This document shows, one piece after another, positions 46,343-55,212 of a stretch of 64,000 nucleotides of DNA. Position 1 is the first letter of the stretch, and each line of letters begins with the position of its first letter. Below the pieces are notes generated by a model, which was not told the origin of the DNA, ran no database searches, and saw only the letters and a program-made list of their open reading frames with translations. The translations under genes were made by a program, and so were the position numbers. The DNA lies in contig NZ_PZPO01000002.1 in the NCBI RefSeq assembly GCF_013306565.1, positions 136,501 to 200,500 on the forward strand, read 5' to 3'. Origin of the DNA: Hyphomicrobium sulfonivorans (GTDB lineage: Bacteria; Pseudomonadota; Alphaproteobacteria; Rhizobiales; Hyphomicrobiaceae).

Positions 46343-48952
46343 TCACCCGCAACGGGAAAATCCGCATCTGTTGCATGTCCAGCAGCCTTCTCTTTGCACG
46401 TAATCGGCGTCCGAGCAGCGCGGGCACAATTTGATGGGAGCTCGCGCAGTCTGTTCCGCTGATGGTGTGGCACTGCTGCGTGAAGGCGCGCGTTCGCTAG
46501 AACTGATCAGTGAGTGAGCAGCGTGTCCGGCAGCGGATTTCGCGGTGTCGTTATCGCGGGCCTCAGCCGGTGCCGCGCTGGAACCGCTGAGAGCACCGAT
46601 GCGGCGCATGTGGTTTTCTATGACCTCGCCGATGGCAGCCAGCAGGCTGGGTACGTAGCGGCCGCCGAGCCAGTGGCCTCCCTGCGGGTCAAATACCGCT
46701 TTCAATTCCTCCGCGACGAAACTGACATCGCCGCCACGGCGGAACACCGCGCTGATCATTCGCGTGAGCGCGACTGTCCATGCATAGTGTTCAAGGTTGC
46801 GGGTGTTGATGAAAATCTCGAACGGTCGCCTACGTTTTTGTGACGTTCCCGGCACAATCTGTTCGATGTCGTTGATGGTGACGTAAATCGCGTGGTCGCT
46901 GGCTGGCCACCTGAGTTTGTAGGTTTGTCCGGACAGCACCGGCTCGCGCTGCAGCGGTTGAGCCATGTAGACGACGCCGTCGTGGCCGGCGGTGGAGTTG
47001 CGGAGAGCTGAAGTGCCAAGCTCGCGCGTCAAACCCTCGCCTTCGAAGTCATGCGTTGAGGAGAGTGGCGATGGCTCCGGCTCCAGATATGGGACTGCGG
47101 GGCGAGGCGTAGCGCCTAGTGTTGTGCCTGAAGCCGCTTCCTCGACCCCAGAATGGGGTGAAGGCGAACCGGCAGTCGATGGCATAGCAGCGGCAGCGCC
47201 GGGAGAGGGCGTGGATGGGGCAGCGGCAGCGGTTTGCTGGATCGATTGCAGGACCGACCCGGTGATTGGGTTGGGACGGTAGGTGGTGCACCCCTTCAAG
47301 CCTGAACCGTACGCGCTGAGATATACATCTTTGAAGTTATCGAACGGGATGTCTTCCGGGCAGTTGATGGTCTTGGAGATGGCGCTGTCGACATAGGGCT
47401 GCAGCGCTGCCTGCATCGCCAGATGTTCTCCGGGCGTAAGATCAGACGCCCGCACGAAGGTGGCGGGAAGTGGCGTATCTGCGCCAAAGCGTTCCCGGAA
47501 GCGAGCGTAAGCGTAGTCCTCAACGGTTTCTTCGTGGCTAGTTCCGTCGCGGGCCAGGATGCGCCGCGTGTAACGGTAATCGAACACGGGTTCAATGCCG
47601 CTGGAAACGTTGCCCGCGAGCAATGAGATTGTCCCTGTCGGTGCGATCGAGGAGAGGCAGCCATTACGAATGCCATGCTGGCGGATCGCCTTGCGCACGT
47701 CCTTGTCCAGCAGTGCAACGTTGGGCGAGGCAAGAAATGCATCGGCCTTATAGAGTGGAAATGCGCCTTTCTCAGCTGCAAGGTCGGCGCTAGCGGCATA
47801 GGCTGAGTTTTGGATGGCTGACATCCAGCTCTCCGCGGCGTTGACTGCTTCGGGAGAGCCATAACGCAACCCGCAGAAAATGAGCGCATCGGCAAGCCCT
47901 GTTATGCCAAGGCCGATACGTCGCTTTGCGAAAGCTTCATCCCGCTGAGCTGCCAACGGATAGTTGGAAATATCGATGATGTTATCGAGGAAGCGAACGG
48001 CCACCGCCACCCGCTGCCTAAGCTTCTTCAGGTCAATCCGTGCGCGATCGGTGAACGGATGCTCGACGAGCCGGGCAAGATTGATCGAACCGAGAAGACA
48101 CGCGCCGTAGGGCGGAAGAGGCTGCTCTCCGCAGGGGTTCGTGGCGCTTATTTGCTCACAATAGTGCAGGTTGTTGCGCGCATTGATGCGGTCAATGAAG
48201 ATGACGCCGGGCTCGGCAAAGTCATAGGTGGAGCGCATAATGCGCTCCCAAAGCGCCCGTGCTGAGACTGTGCGATACGTCTTGCCTTCGAACTTGAGAT
48301 CCCACGGCTGGTCAGCGCGCACGGCGGCCATAAAGGCATCGGTTACGAGCACCGATAGGTTGAAGTTGCGCAGCTTGAGCGGGTCGGATTTGGCATCGAT
48401 GAAAGCCTCGATGTCCGGATGATCGCATCTCAGCGTTGCCATCATGGCGCCCCGCCGGCTGCCTGCCGACATGATCGTGCGGCACATGGCGTCCCACACT
48501 TCCATGAAGCTCACTGGGCCGGAGGCATCGGCGCCTATGGAAGCGACGGCGGCGCCGCGTGGGCGCAGGGTGGAGAAGTCGTGACCTATGCCGCCGCCCT
48601 GCTGCATCGTGAGTGCAGCTTCCTTCACGCCGTCGAATATGGCGGACAGATCGTCTTCTATGCGGCCGAGGACGAAGCAGTTGAAAAGCGTGACTTGCCG
48701 GCCGGTGCCAGCGCCCGCGAGAACACGCCCTGCGGGCAGAAAGCCGAAGTCAGACATGGCTGAGTGGAAGCGGCTGGCCCACTTGGACCGTGCTTTCCGC
48801 CCTTTTTCTGGTGCGGCGGCGGCATTGGCTACACGCCAGAACGTGTCATCCAGCGCACCATCGATCGGGGCACCGTGTGCATCCTTAAACCTGTACTTGC
48901 TGCCCCATATTTCGCGGGAAATTGGGGCTGGAAAGTCGCCTACATCAGACAT
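46343..48952 (-). CDS. nrdJ: Adenosylcobalamin-dependent ribonucleotide reductase (class II)
   Basis: The 869-residue enzyme makes deoxyribonucleotides from ribonucleotides with AdoCbl. Seen are LFNCFVLG with the active-site Cys, NPCGEQPLPPYGACLLGSINLA (catalytic loop N-C-x-E), SSIAPTGTISLLAGNVSSGIEPVF, TINCPEDIPF, GCTTYRPN and, at the C-terminus, CPRC ... CWTCNRCGFSRCG, a Cys-rich redox tail. Residues ~570-655 are a Pro/Ala/Ser-rich linker. Many alphaproteobacterial NrdJ are much longer. A cobalamin requirement follows; no cobalamin riboswitch is visible upstream. Confidence 0.95.
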   Translation of the reverse strand: MSDVGDFPAPISREIWGSKYRFKDAHGAPIDGALDDTFWRVANAAAAPEKGRKARSKWASRFHSAMSDFGFLPAGRVLAGAGTGRQVTLFNCFVLGRIEDDLSAIFDGVKEAALTMQQGGGIGHDFSTLRPRGAAVASIGADASGPVSFMEVWDAMCRTIMSAGSRRGAMMATLRCDHPDIEAFIDAKSDPLKLRNFNLSVLVTDAFMAAVRADQPWDLKFEGKTYRTVSARALWERIMRSTYDFAEPGVIFIDRINARNNLHYCEQISATNPCGEQPLPPYGACLLGSINLARLVEHPFTDRARIDLKKLRQRVAVAVRFLDNIIDISNYPLAAQRDEAFAKRRIGLGITGLADALIFCGLRYGSPEAVNAAESWMSAIQNSAYAASADLAAEKGAFPLYKADAFLASPNVALLDKDVRKAIRQHGIRNGCLSSIAPTGTISLLAGNVSSGIEPVFDYRYTRRILARDGTSHEETVEDYAYARFRERFGADTPLPATFVRASDLTPGEHLAMQAALQPYVDSAISKTINCPEDIPFDNFKDVYLSAYGSGLKGCTTYRPNPITGSVLQSIQQTAAAAPSTPSPGAAAAMPSTAGSPSPHSGVEEAASGTTLGATPRPAVPYLEPEPSPLSSTHDFEGEGLTRELGTSALRNSTAGHDGVVYMAQPLQREPVLSGQTYKLRWPASDHAIYVTINDIEQIVPGTSQKRRRPFEIFINTRNLEHYAWTVALTRMISAVFRRGGDVSFVAEELKAVFDPQGGHWLGGRYVPSLLAAIGEVIENHMRRIGALSGSSAAPAEARDNDTAKSAAGHAAHSLISSSERAPSRSSATPSAEQTARAPIKLCPRCSDADYVQREGCWTCNRCGFSRCG

Positions 48953-49739
48953 CGGACCATCCTGGCACTCATTTCTTTCAATATAGGAATGCGGGAGCTA
49001 CACGTCAATCAAATGTTCCCACTATGATCGCTAAATGTTCTTGCGCAAATGATTGGCTGTGGCTAGGCTGCAGAGGATGACAGTCAGCGCGCGGAATAGA
49101 GGGCATGGGTGTCGGGATTGGAAAGTACGGTCTTGGAGAGGATGAGGCTGGGGCCTTTGAACGAAGGGGGAAGCAAGAACCCGTACAGCTTGCGTGTTCA
49201 GTGAACGTCATCGCGTGCGGTAGCGGAGCACTGCAGATGCCATAGCTTCAGAGATAGGAGGCAGAGAAGAGGAAGATCTCGTGCTGTGAGGTCAGGCGTA
49301 ACCAGACAATGGGCACGGAAGCAGCGCACAGCAACTAAGGGCTGCTCAGCTGTGAACAGGCCGGGCGTGCGGTGTCGAGCGGGGTGCGCGAAGGCGTGTG
49401 CGCATGGTGGCAATGATGGGTTTTACGTGAATATCGGGCCGGTCGGCCGAGCGCGCGGGCGATCTGGAATGTCGGCTATCGCCTCGAGCAGCATAGCGCG
49501 GCGGTCCGCCAAGCACGCACGACGCCGATGTTGCAGTGCTGTTGCGCAACTGCGGCCGAGGTTCAATGCGCTCTTCTATCGTGCGCAGATGTGAGGAGAC
49601 GCTCGAACGCCAGCGGATAGATGCATCCGGGTGATTTGCGGGAAGTGAGCGAGTGTAGGAGGGGCAGAACCAACTGGGCTTGGGGCCAGTGCGTGAGCAG
49701 GGAAGTCGAAGCATGATTGAAGGCAGCGACGGGTGCTGC
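48953..49739. other. Gene-poor spacer upstream of nrdJ
   Basis: Nearly 800 bases in which all open frames look like chance frames. I looked for B12-box and NrdR-box motifs ahead of nrdJ and found none. The stretch may contain the nrdJ promoter and a decayed gene. Confidence 0.4.
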
Positions 49740-49937
49740 TCAACGACGTGGCAATGATGGCGCATCGAGGCCGTTCTGCACAACTTTACATGCAGCACAC
49801 TGAATAGCGCCGGTGGACCACTGGTAGAATGTGATACAGCCGCAATCGCAGCACCACATTTCGGGTTCATGCTGCTCTTTGCATTGCGTGTGATTGCGAC
49901 GCTGACGTTCTGTATCCAGATCGACGAGGTTCGACAT
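49740..49937 (-). CDS. Small zinc-ribbon protein
   Basis: The 65-residue product starts MSNLVDLDTERQRR, as do small phage- or plasmid-linked zinc-ribbon proteins in this class, and has Cys pairs EMWCCDCGCITFY and IQCAACKVV that can bind zinc. Its ATG (49937-49935) shares CATG with the ATG of the plus-strand histone-like gene. GGAAGAAG lies ahead of it inside that gene. Function unknown; possibly nucleic-acid binding. Confidence 0.6.
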   Translation of the reverse strand: MSNLVDLDTERQRRNHTQCKEQHEPEMWCCDCGCITFYQWSTGAIQCAACKVVQNGLDAPSLPRR

Positions 49938-50109
49938 GGCAAAAGCTTCTTCCACTAAGAGCTCTGGCAAAGCACCGGCCACGGGTAAATTCGTGGCTCC
50001 GGCGGCGACCAAAGCGAAAACAGCGGTTGTTGAACGCCGCAGCTCTGCTGCTCCGGCGAAGACAAAGTCCGCATCCGTGAAAACTAAAACGGCCGCCAAA
50101 AAGAAGTAG
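49936..50109 (+). CDS. Histone H1-like Lys/Ala-rich small protein
   Basis: The 57-residue product (MAKASSTKSSGKAPATGKF ... KTAAKKK) is dominated by Lys, Ala, Ser, Thr and Pro, as in bacterial H1-like DNA-binding tails. ACGAGG seven bases before the ATG and a strong terminator 61 bases after the stop support it. It is divergent from the zinc-ribbon gene with start codons overlapping. DNA binding is inferred from composition. Confidence 0.7.
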   Translation: MAKASSTKSSGKAPATGKFVAPAATKAKTAVVERRSSAAPAKTKSASVKTKTAAKKK

Positions 50110-50169
50110 TTGTGAAATTAGATAGAGTTTTTCGCATCCCGCATGAATTGCGTGCGGCAGATGTGAAAT

Positions 50170-50200
50170 GCGCCGCTCCAGGGCGGCGCTTTTGTTTTTG
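50170..50200 (+). terminator. Rho-independent terminator of the histone-like gene
   Basis: GCGCCGC / GCGGCGC stem with loop TCCAGG, followed by TTTTGTTTTTG. Confidence 0.92.
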
Positions 50201-50279
50201 TAAAGCATGGCCGGCGCGGGGCGGCGGCGGTCACCAGCAGTCTCGTAGCGTCCGAGTTTGTAAGCGGGTTGCTGCGGGG

Positions 50280-51068
50280 CTATTCGGACGTGGCGGCTTC
50301 GGCGCGTCCCAGGACATCAGCGGGAATCGGCGGCGGGTTCGCGGAGCGGGATGCTTCGGCGATCAGGCGATTGGACGCGGCTTCGATGCGGCTCTGCAAC
50401 TCGGTGCGGAAGGCAGCGCGCGATAGGCCAGCGGGGATCGGATCGAGGATCTCGACGACGATGGTGCCAGGATAACGCATGAGCTGGCGACGCGGCCAGT
50501 AGAGGCCGGAGTTGAGCGCTACCGGCACGCAGGGAAGCCCAAGGCCTTCATAAAGGGCGACCGCGCCGGATTTGTAGTCGGGCTGGGCGCCGGGTGCGCG
50601 ACGGGTGCCTTCGGGGAAGATCAGCACTTCGCGGCCGGCTGCTGCGCGATCCTTGGCGTCGGCGATGAGGCGGCGCAGGGCTGCCGGGCCGCGATCGCGC
50701 CGGACGAAGATGTGCTCGAACTTGCGCGAGAACCAGCCGTAGAACGGGATGAGCGTCAGCTCCCATTTCATGACCATCGCCGGGTCGTTGAAAATGGGGA
50801 TGAGGGCGAAGGTGTCCCATGCGGATTGATGCTTGGCGGCGACGAGGTGGGGCGCTTGCGGCAGCCGTTCGCGTCCGCGCACCTCCATGCGGATGCCCGC
50901 GATCCAGCGCAGCAGCCACAGACTGAACCGCGCGTGGCATTTCAGGCCAGCCATGGCCCAGCGGCGCGGGCCGAACATGAGCGGAAAGCCGCCGATGACG
51001 AAAACGGCTGTGCCGACATAGAACAGCGCGGCGAAGATGAGCGAGCGGATATAGATGATGGTGGACAA
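50280..51068 (-). CDS. plsC: 1-acyl-sn-glycerol-3-phosphate acyltransferase
   Basis: The 262-residue membrane acyltransferase has an N-terminal helix (IFAALFYVGTAVFVIGGF), motif I HQSAWDTF (HX4D variant), motif II FVRRDRGPAALR, motif III FPEGTRR and motif IV PCVPVALNSG. It makes phosphatidic acid from lysophosphatidic acid. Three bases behind the ydcF-like gene and part of the ftsEX-ydcF-plsC block usual in Hyphomicrobiales. Confidence 0.93.
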   Translation of the reverse strand: MSTIIYIRSLIFAALFYVGTAVFVIGGFPLMFGPRRWAMAGLKCHARFSLWLLRWIAGIRMEVRGRERLPQAPHLVAAKHQSAWDTFALIPIFNDPAMVMKWELTLIPFYGWFSRKFEHIFVRRDRGPAALRRLIADAKDRAAAGREVLIFPEGTRRAPGAQPDYKSGAVALYEGLGLPCVPVALNSGLYWPRRQLMRYPGTIVVEILDPIPAGLSRAAFRTELQSRIEAASNRLIAEASRSANPPPIPADVLGRAEAATSE

Positions 51069-51071
51069 GGG

Positions 51072-51725
51072 CTAAAAGATCCCGGCAGACGAACTCTCAG
51101 CTGCTTCCTTCGCGACCGAGCTTGATGAGGCCGATCGCACCAGCCGCGCCATGGTGAGGCGGGCCGCACGGGGCAGAAATTTAAGGTACTCGGAAATGAG
51201 CGTGCGCGTCACGGCGGTGTTCAGCCACCAATGCGAGGTGGGAAAGCTGCCGGGCATCACCGGGTGCGGAATGAGCTCGACATCGGGCAGCGCCAGGGAC
51301 AGTTCGGCGAGGCTGCGCGGCATGTGATAGCTGGCGGTGACGACGATGACGCTGTTGTAGCCATGGGCAGCGGCCCAGTTGCGCGTCTGCTGCGCGTTGC
51401 CGACGGTATCCAGGGCGGCATAGTCTATATCGACACAGCAATCGAACTTGTCTTCGGGCAGGCCGGATATCTCCAGCAACGCCTTTTTGCCGGTGCGTGG
51501 GAAGACGCCCGAAATCAGCATGCGGCCGGCGCGGCCTTCATCCAGGAGGCGGGCGCCTTCGGCAATGCGTGCGCTTTCGCCGGTAAGGACAACGATGGCA
51601 TCGCCGTTCGGGTTGGCTTCCATGACAGGGCTGGTGACGACGTTGGCGAAGACAACAAATCCCAGCATCAGCAGCACAGCAATGGCCGCCGACCCGAAAA
51701 CCAGAACTCGCCACAAGCTGCTCAT
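51072..51725 (-). CDS. YdcF-like DUF218 protein
   Basis: The 217-residue protein has one N-terminal helix (VFGSAAIAVLLMLGFVVF) and a DUF218 domain: DAIVVLTGESARIAEGARLL, MLISGVFP, TVGNAQQTRNWA and VVTASYHMPRSLAEL. Some DUF218 members (SanA, ElyC) affect the envelope. The position between ftsX and plsC fits an envelope role, which is inferred. Confidence 0.9.
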   Translation of the reverse strand: MSSLWRVLVFGSAAIAVLLMLGFVVFANVVTSPVMEANPNGDAIVVLTGESARIAEGARLLDEGRAGRMLISGVFPRTGKKALLEISGLPEDKFDCCVDIDYAALDTVGNAQQTRNWAAAHGYNSVIVVTASYHMPRSLAELSLALPDVELIPHPVMPGSFPTSHWWLNTAVTRTLISEYLKFLPRAARLTMARLVRSASSSSVAKEAAESSSAGIF

Positions 51726-51915
51726 TGCCAGGGCTATTCGCCTACGCTTTCTTTCATCGCGCTGTCTGCAATCTAAAAACGCGGCACCACCCTAACCGAT
51801 TTGATGGCGAATGGGACAGCCACTCAAGGGTGCAGCGACCACCTGCCCACACCGGAGCGGGGCACGCAGGTCGGGGACCGATTCAGGTCAGCATCCGGCA
51901 ACTTTGCGGAGCCTG

Positions 51916-53022
51916 TTACAGCTTGGCATTGAGGATGCGGAAGACGCCAAATCGCGACGTGAGCATGCACAGCGCGGATATGATTATGACAACGATGCCG
52001 AGCAGCACGTAGCCGGTGGCGTCGAGCCCGCCCGATCCGATCAGGCGGTGTACCTCGGCATTGGTCATGCCGCCGCCGCCCAAAACGCGCATCATGTAGG
52101 GCATGCCGAAAAACACGCCCATAGCGCTCGCGGCGCCGACGATGCCGGCACGGATGCCGAGGCGCAGGAAGTGGCGCTCGAACTCGCGGGCGATGTAACG
52201 GTCGGTGGCGCCAACCAGATGCAGCACCTCGACGATCTCGCGGTTCGATGCCAGCGCCGAGCGGGTGGCGGAAATGATGATGGCCGTGGTGGCGGCCGCA
52301 ACCAGCAGCAGGATGAACAGGCCACCCAACGCGAACGAGCGCATCACGGTGCGGATCTGCTGCTGCCAGCGGCGATGGTCGTCCAGCGTGGCCGAAGGAA
52401 ATTTGCGCGTCAGCTCGGCGCGCAGGGCATCGGTGTCGGGCGCAGCGCTGCGATCAATCTCGACCGCGATCATACGCGGCACCGGCAACTCGGACAGCAC
52501 ATCGGATTTGCCGAGCCACGGCTCCAGCATCTTGGTGGAGCTTTCAAGGCTGAGCGCGTCGGCGCGGGCAATACCCGGCTGCGCACGCAGGAAATTCTCC
52601 GCATCGCGCAGGGTTTTTTCCATGTCGATGCCGTCGCGCGGCTCAACCTGCACGGTGACTTCGCTGGCGATGTCCTGCAGCCAGGCGTTGGCCGACTGGT
52701 TGATCATGTAGACAGCGCCGGCGGTGAGGCAGGCGAGGAAGCACATGATCGCGATGACGAGCGTGAGCGAGCGGCCCGTTACCGAATCGGGCGGCACCAC
52801 GGGCGTGCTGGCGCTCTCGTGCTTCGGCTTGCGGCCGCGCGTTGAGGGGATGCGTCGGCGCGGTGGCTCGGTGCGCGTCGGCTCCGGCTGCGCGCCATAG
52901 CCCTGCTGGCCGTAGCCATCCGGCGACCCGGTCATCGTGCTGTCATAGGGATCATAGTCGGCCGCTGCGTGCGACCCACTGCGATCCCCGCGACCGCTCG
53001 GCCTGTCATACGATCCGGACAT
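51916..53022 (-). CDS. ftsX: Cell division permease FtsX
   Basis: The 368-residue protein has four helices in FtsX layout (LTLVIAIMCFLACLTAGAVYM, then three after residue 235: LGGLFILLLVAAATTAIII, GAASAMGVFF, YVLLGIVVIIISALCML) and a ~150-residue periplasmic domain. The N-terminal ~85 residues form a basic Gly/Pro/Arg-rich cytoplasmic tail. FtsEX links ATP hydrolysis to peptidoglycan hydrolases at division. It overlaps ftsE by 17 bases. Confidence 0.94.
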   Translation of the reverse strand: MSGSYDRPSGRGDRSGSHAAADYDPYDSTMTGSPDGYGQQGYGAQPEPTRTEPPRRRIPSTRGRKPKHESASTPVVPPDSVTGRSLTLVIAIMCFLACLTAGAVYMINQSANAWLQDIASEVTVQVEPRDGIDMEKTLRDAENFLRAQPGIARADALSLESSTKMLEPWLGKSDVLSELPVPRMIAVEIDRSAAPDTDALRAELTRKFPSATLDDHRRWQQQIRTVMRSFALGGLFILLLVAAATTAIIISATRSALASNREIVEVLHLVGATDRYIAREFERHFLRLGIRAGIVGAASAMGVFFGMPYMMRVLGGGGMTNAEVHRLIGSGGLDATGYVLLGIVVIIISALCMLTSRFGVFRILNAKL

Positions 53023-53662
53023 GGCCGTCGTGAAGCTCCAGTCGCGGCGCCTTGAACTGCCGCATCAGTTGATGGTCGTGGGTGGCGATCAGCACCGAGG
53101 TGCCGAGCCGGTTCAATTCGATAAAGAGGCGCAGCAGCCGGCGCGCCATCTGCGGGTCGACGTTACCGGTCGGCTCGTCGGCCAGCAGCAGCTCCGGCTT
53201 GCCGATGACGGCGCGGGCGATGGCCGCACGCTGCTTTTCACCGCCGGAGAGAATGGATGGATATGCATGCATGCGATCGCCCAGGCCCACCCACTGCAGC
53301 AGGTCGGTCACATCCTCGCGGTAGTCGCCGAGGCGTTTGCCGACGACGCGCAGCGGCAGGGCGACATTCTCCCACGTGGTGAGATGGTCGAGCAGGCGGA
53401 AATCCTGAAACACGATGCCGATGCGTCGGCGCAGCTGCGCGCGCTTGGCGGTGGAGATGCGGCTCACGTCCTGATTGAACAGATGGATCTGCCCGCGCGT
53501 CGGGTGACGCGACATGAACAGCAGCCGCAGCAGCGAGGTTTTGCCGGCGCCCGATGGTCCGGTGAGGAAGTGGAACGAGCCCGGCCGCAGATGAAAGTCC
53601 ACCTCCGAGAGGATGTCCGGGCCATCCTCATAGGCGAGGGCGATGTTCGAGAGGCGAATCAC
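53006..53662 (-). CDS. ftsE: Cell division ATPase FtsE
   Basis: The 218-residue ABC ATPase has Walker A GPSGAGKTSLL, Q-loop VFQDFRLLDHLTTWENV, signature LSGGEKQR, Walker B ELLLADEPTGNVD and H-loop IATHD. It acts with FtsX. The ending HDGHVRIV is typical. It is the first gene of the ftsE-ftsX-ydcF-plsC block. Confidence 0.96.
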   Translation of the reverse strand: MIRLSNIALAYEDGPDILSEVDFHLRPGSFHFLTGPSGAGKTSLLRLLFMSRHPTRGQIHLFNQDVSRISTAKRAQLRRRIGIVFQDFRLLDHLTTWENVALPLRVVGKRLGDYREDVTDLLQWVGLGDRMHAYPSILSGGEKQRAAIARAVIGKPELLLADEPTGNVDPQMARRLLRLFIELNRLGTSVLIATHDHQLMRQFKAPRLELHDGHVRIV

Positions 53663-53886
53663 GGATGTCAGCTAGCCGGTTGCAGCGCGGGGCCTCAAGG
53701 CTCCAGGGACGACGGAAACCACGGGAATTGCCGATCAATCGGGTACGAATGTGGCGGGTTCGTGTGCAGCGAGACGCACGAATGGAATAAACCCGTTATG
53801 GCGGTATTGCCGCGGGGATGCAATGTCCTGCTATTCTGCCGCCATATGATGCGGGTAGGCGCGGGACAGGGCTGGGGGTGGAGCTG

Positions 53887-54438
53887 ATGAACGACGTGAC
53901 GAATGCACCGAATAACGAGCTTGAGGTCATCTTCACGCCTGAAGACATCGCCCGGCGGCTGGACGAGCTGGCGCAGGCGATCGCGGCGGCGAAGCTGGAC
54001 AACCTGCTGGTGGTGGCGATCCTGAAGGGCAGCTTCGTGTTCGCGGCCGATCTGATTCGCGCGCTGCACCGCCACGGGCTGGCGCCGGAGGTCGATTTCA
54101 TGACCCTCTCCAGCTACAAGAAGGCGCGCATCTCGTCAGGCCAGGTTTCCATCCTGCGCGATCTCGATCTCGACGCGCGCGGCCGTAACATTCTCATTGT
54201 CGATGACGTGCTCGATTCCGGCCGCACGCTGGCGTTCGCAAAGGACCTGCTGGCGGCGCGCGGCGCGGCCTCGATCCGCACCTGCGTGCTACTCGACAAG
54301 CAGCTGCCCCGGGCCGTCAATCTTGAGCCCGATTATTATGCCTTCCTGTGCCCGAACGAGTTTGTGGTCGGCTACGGCATGGATGTGGCGCATCGCTATC
54401 GCGAGCTGCCGTTCGTCGGTCGGCTTGTGCGGCCGTAA
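53887..54438 (+). CDS. hpt: Hypoxanthine phosphoribosyltransferase
   Basis: The 183-residue enzyme salvages hypoxanthine/guanine with PRPP. PRPP loop ILIVDDVLDSGRTL, pyrophosphate loop LKGSFVFAADL, VDFMTLSSYKKAR flexible loop, and purine-binding NEFVVGYGMD are seen. GGAG six bases before the ATG at 53887 decides the start. The palindromic repeat and a CpdR-like gene follow. Confidence 0.95.
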   Translation: MNDVTNAPNNELEVIFTPEDIARRLDELAQAIAAAKLDNLLVVAILKGSFVFAADLIRALHRHGLAPEVDFMTLSSYKKARISSGQVSILRDLDLDARGRNILIVDDVLDSGRTLAFAKDLLAARGAASIRTCVLLDKQLPRAVNLEPDYYAFLCPNEFVVGYGMDVAHRYRELPFVGRLVRP

Positions 54439-54581
54439 GGGCAGCTGTGTGCGGCGCGGGCTGCGGGTGTGTGGTGCGCGTGGCGCTGACGGGGTGATGA
54501 CTGACAGCGACGATGGTTGGCGTGGCGTGCTGGTGCGTGTGGTGGACGAAAGACGACGCGGTTCCTGACATTGAGAGATGC

Positions 54582-54683
54582 TCTTGAGCCTTTCAGCGTT
54601 TCGTTGAACCGCGGGAAGACTCCAGATGATTTGTTCTGTCGTGCTTCTGTCGGAAAAAGCGGTTCCCACTTTTCCGGAAGCAC
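54582..54683 (-). repeat. Dispersed palindromic repeat with extended flank, inverted
   Basis: The minus strand reads GTGCTTCCGGAAAAGTGGG ... GACAGAAGCAC (54683-54641), then a flank with CTGGAGTCTTCCCGCGG and CAACGAAACGCTGAAAGG that aligns with the copy at 32913-33010. It lies between hpt and the CpdR-like gene, ending 24 bases before the latter. Confidence 0.88.
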
Positions 54684-54707
54684 TCAAGCCCCGGAGGCAC
54701 CATCACC

Positions 54708-55094
54708 ATGGCCCGCATTCTCCTTGCCGACGACGATGCATCGACGCGCGATCTGGTGCGGCGCGCGCTGGAGGCCGATGGCCACAGTGTGCTGGTCACG
54801 CAGGACGGCGCGGAGGCGCTGGAGCAGTTGCAGGCTGGCGGCGGCGGTGCAGGCGGGAAGGCCGGCGGGAATACGTTCGATGTGCTGGTGAGCGATGTGG
54901 AGATGCCGCTGCTGGACGGCATCTCGCTGGCCGAGCACGCGCTGAAGCAGCCGCAGATGCGTGTGCTGCTGATGTCAGGCTTTTCCGAGCAGCTCGATCG
55001 CGCCCGCGCGCTGGCGGGCACGAAGCTGGCGGTGATTTCAAAGCCGTTCACGCTTGAAGATGTGCGTGCGGGGGTGAGGCGGCTGTTGGGTTAG
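54708..55094 (+). CDS. cpdR: Single-domain response regulator, CpdR-like
   Basis: The 128-residue receiver has the acidic pair in LLADDDAS, the phospho-acceptor Asp in LVSDVEMPLLDG, the Ser/Thr in LLMSGFSEQ and Lys in VISKPFTLEDV, with no output domain. CpdR controls ClpXP-dependent proteolysis in the cell cycle; in relatives it lies next to hpt as here. A Gly-rich insert (GGGGAGGKAGG) at residues ~44-54 is unusual. The start is ATG 54708. Confidence 0.85.
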   Translation: MARILLADDDASTRDLVRRALEADGHSVLVTQDGAEALEQLQAGGGGAGGKAGGNTFDVLVSDVEMPLLDGISLAEHALKQPQMRVLLMSGFSEQLDRARALAGTKLAVISKPFTLEDVRAGVRRLLG

Positions 55095-55212
55095 TTATCG
55101 GCGCTTTCCGCCAACTCGGTCGACAGACATCCACAGTATTTGCTGTTCGCGGCTATCAAAATTGATGGATAGACGCTCTGATTGTGCTTGGCGAACGATT
55201 CGGGTGGCGCAA

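Noticed and set aside
48953-49200. Cobalamin riboswitch or NrdR box for nrdJ
   Set aside because: I searched for B12-box-like and NrdR-box-like sequence and saw neither.
49346-49942. 198-codon minus-strand frame upstream of nrdJ
   Set aside because: Ser/Arg/Pro-rich shadow composition; its upstream part overlaps the zinc-ribbon gene in another frame.
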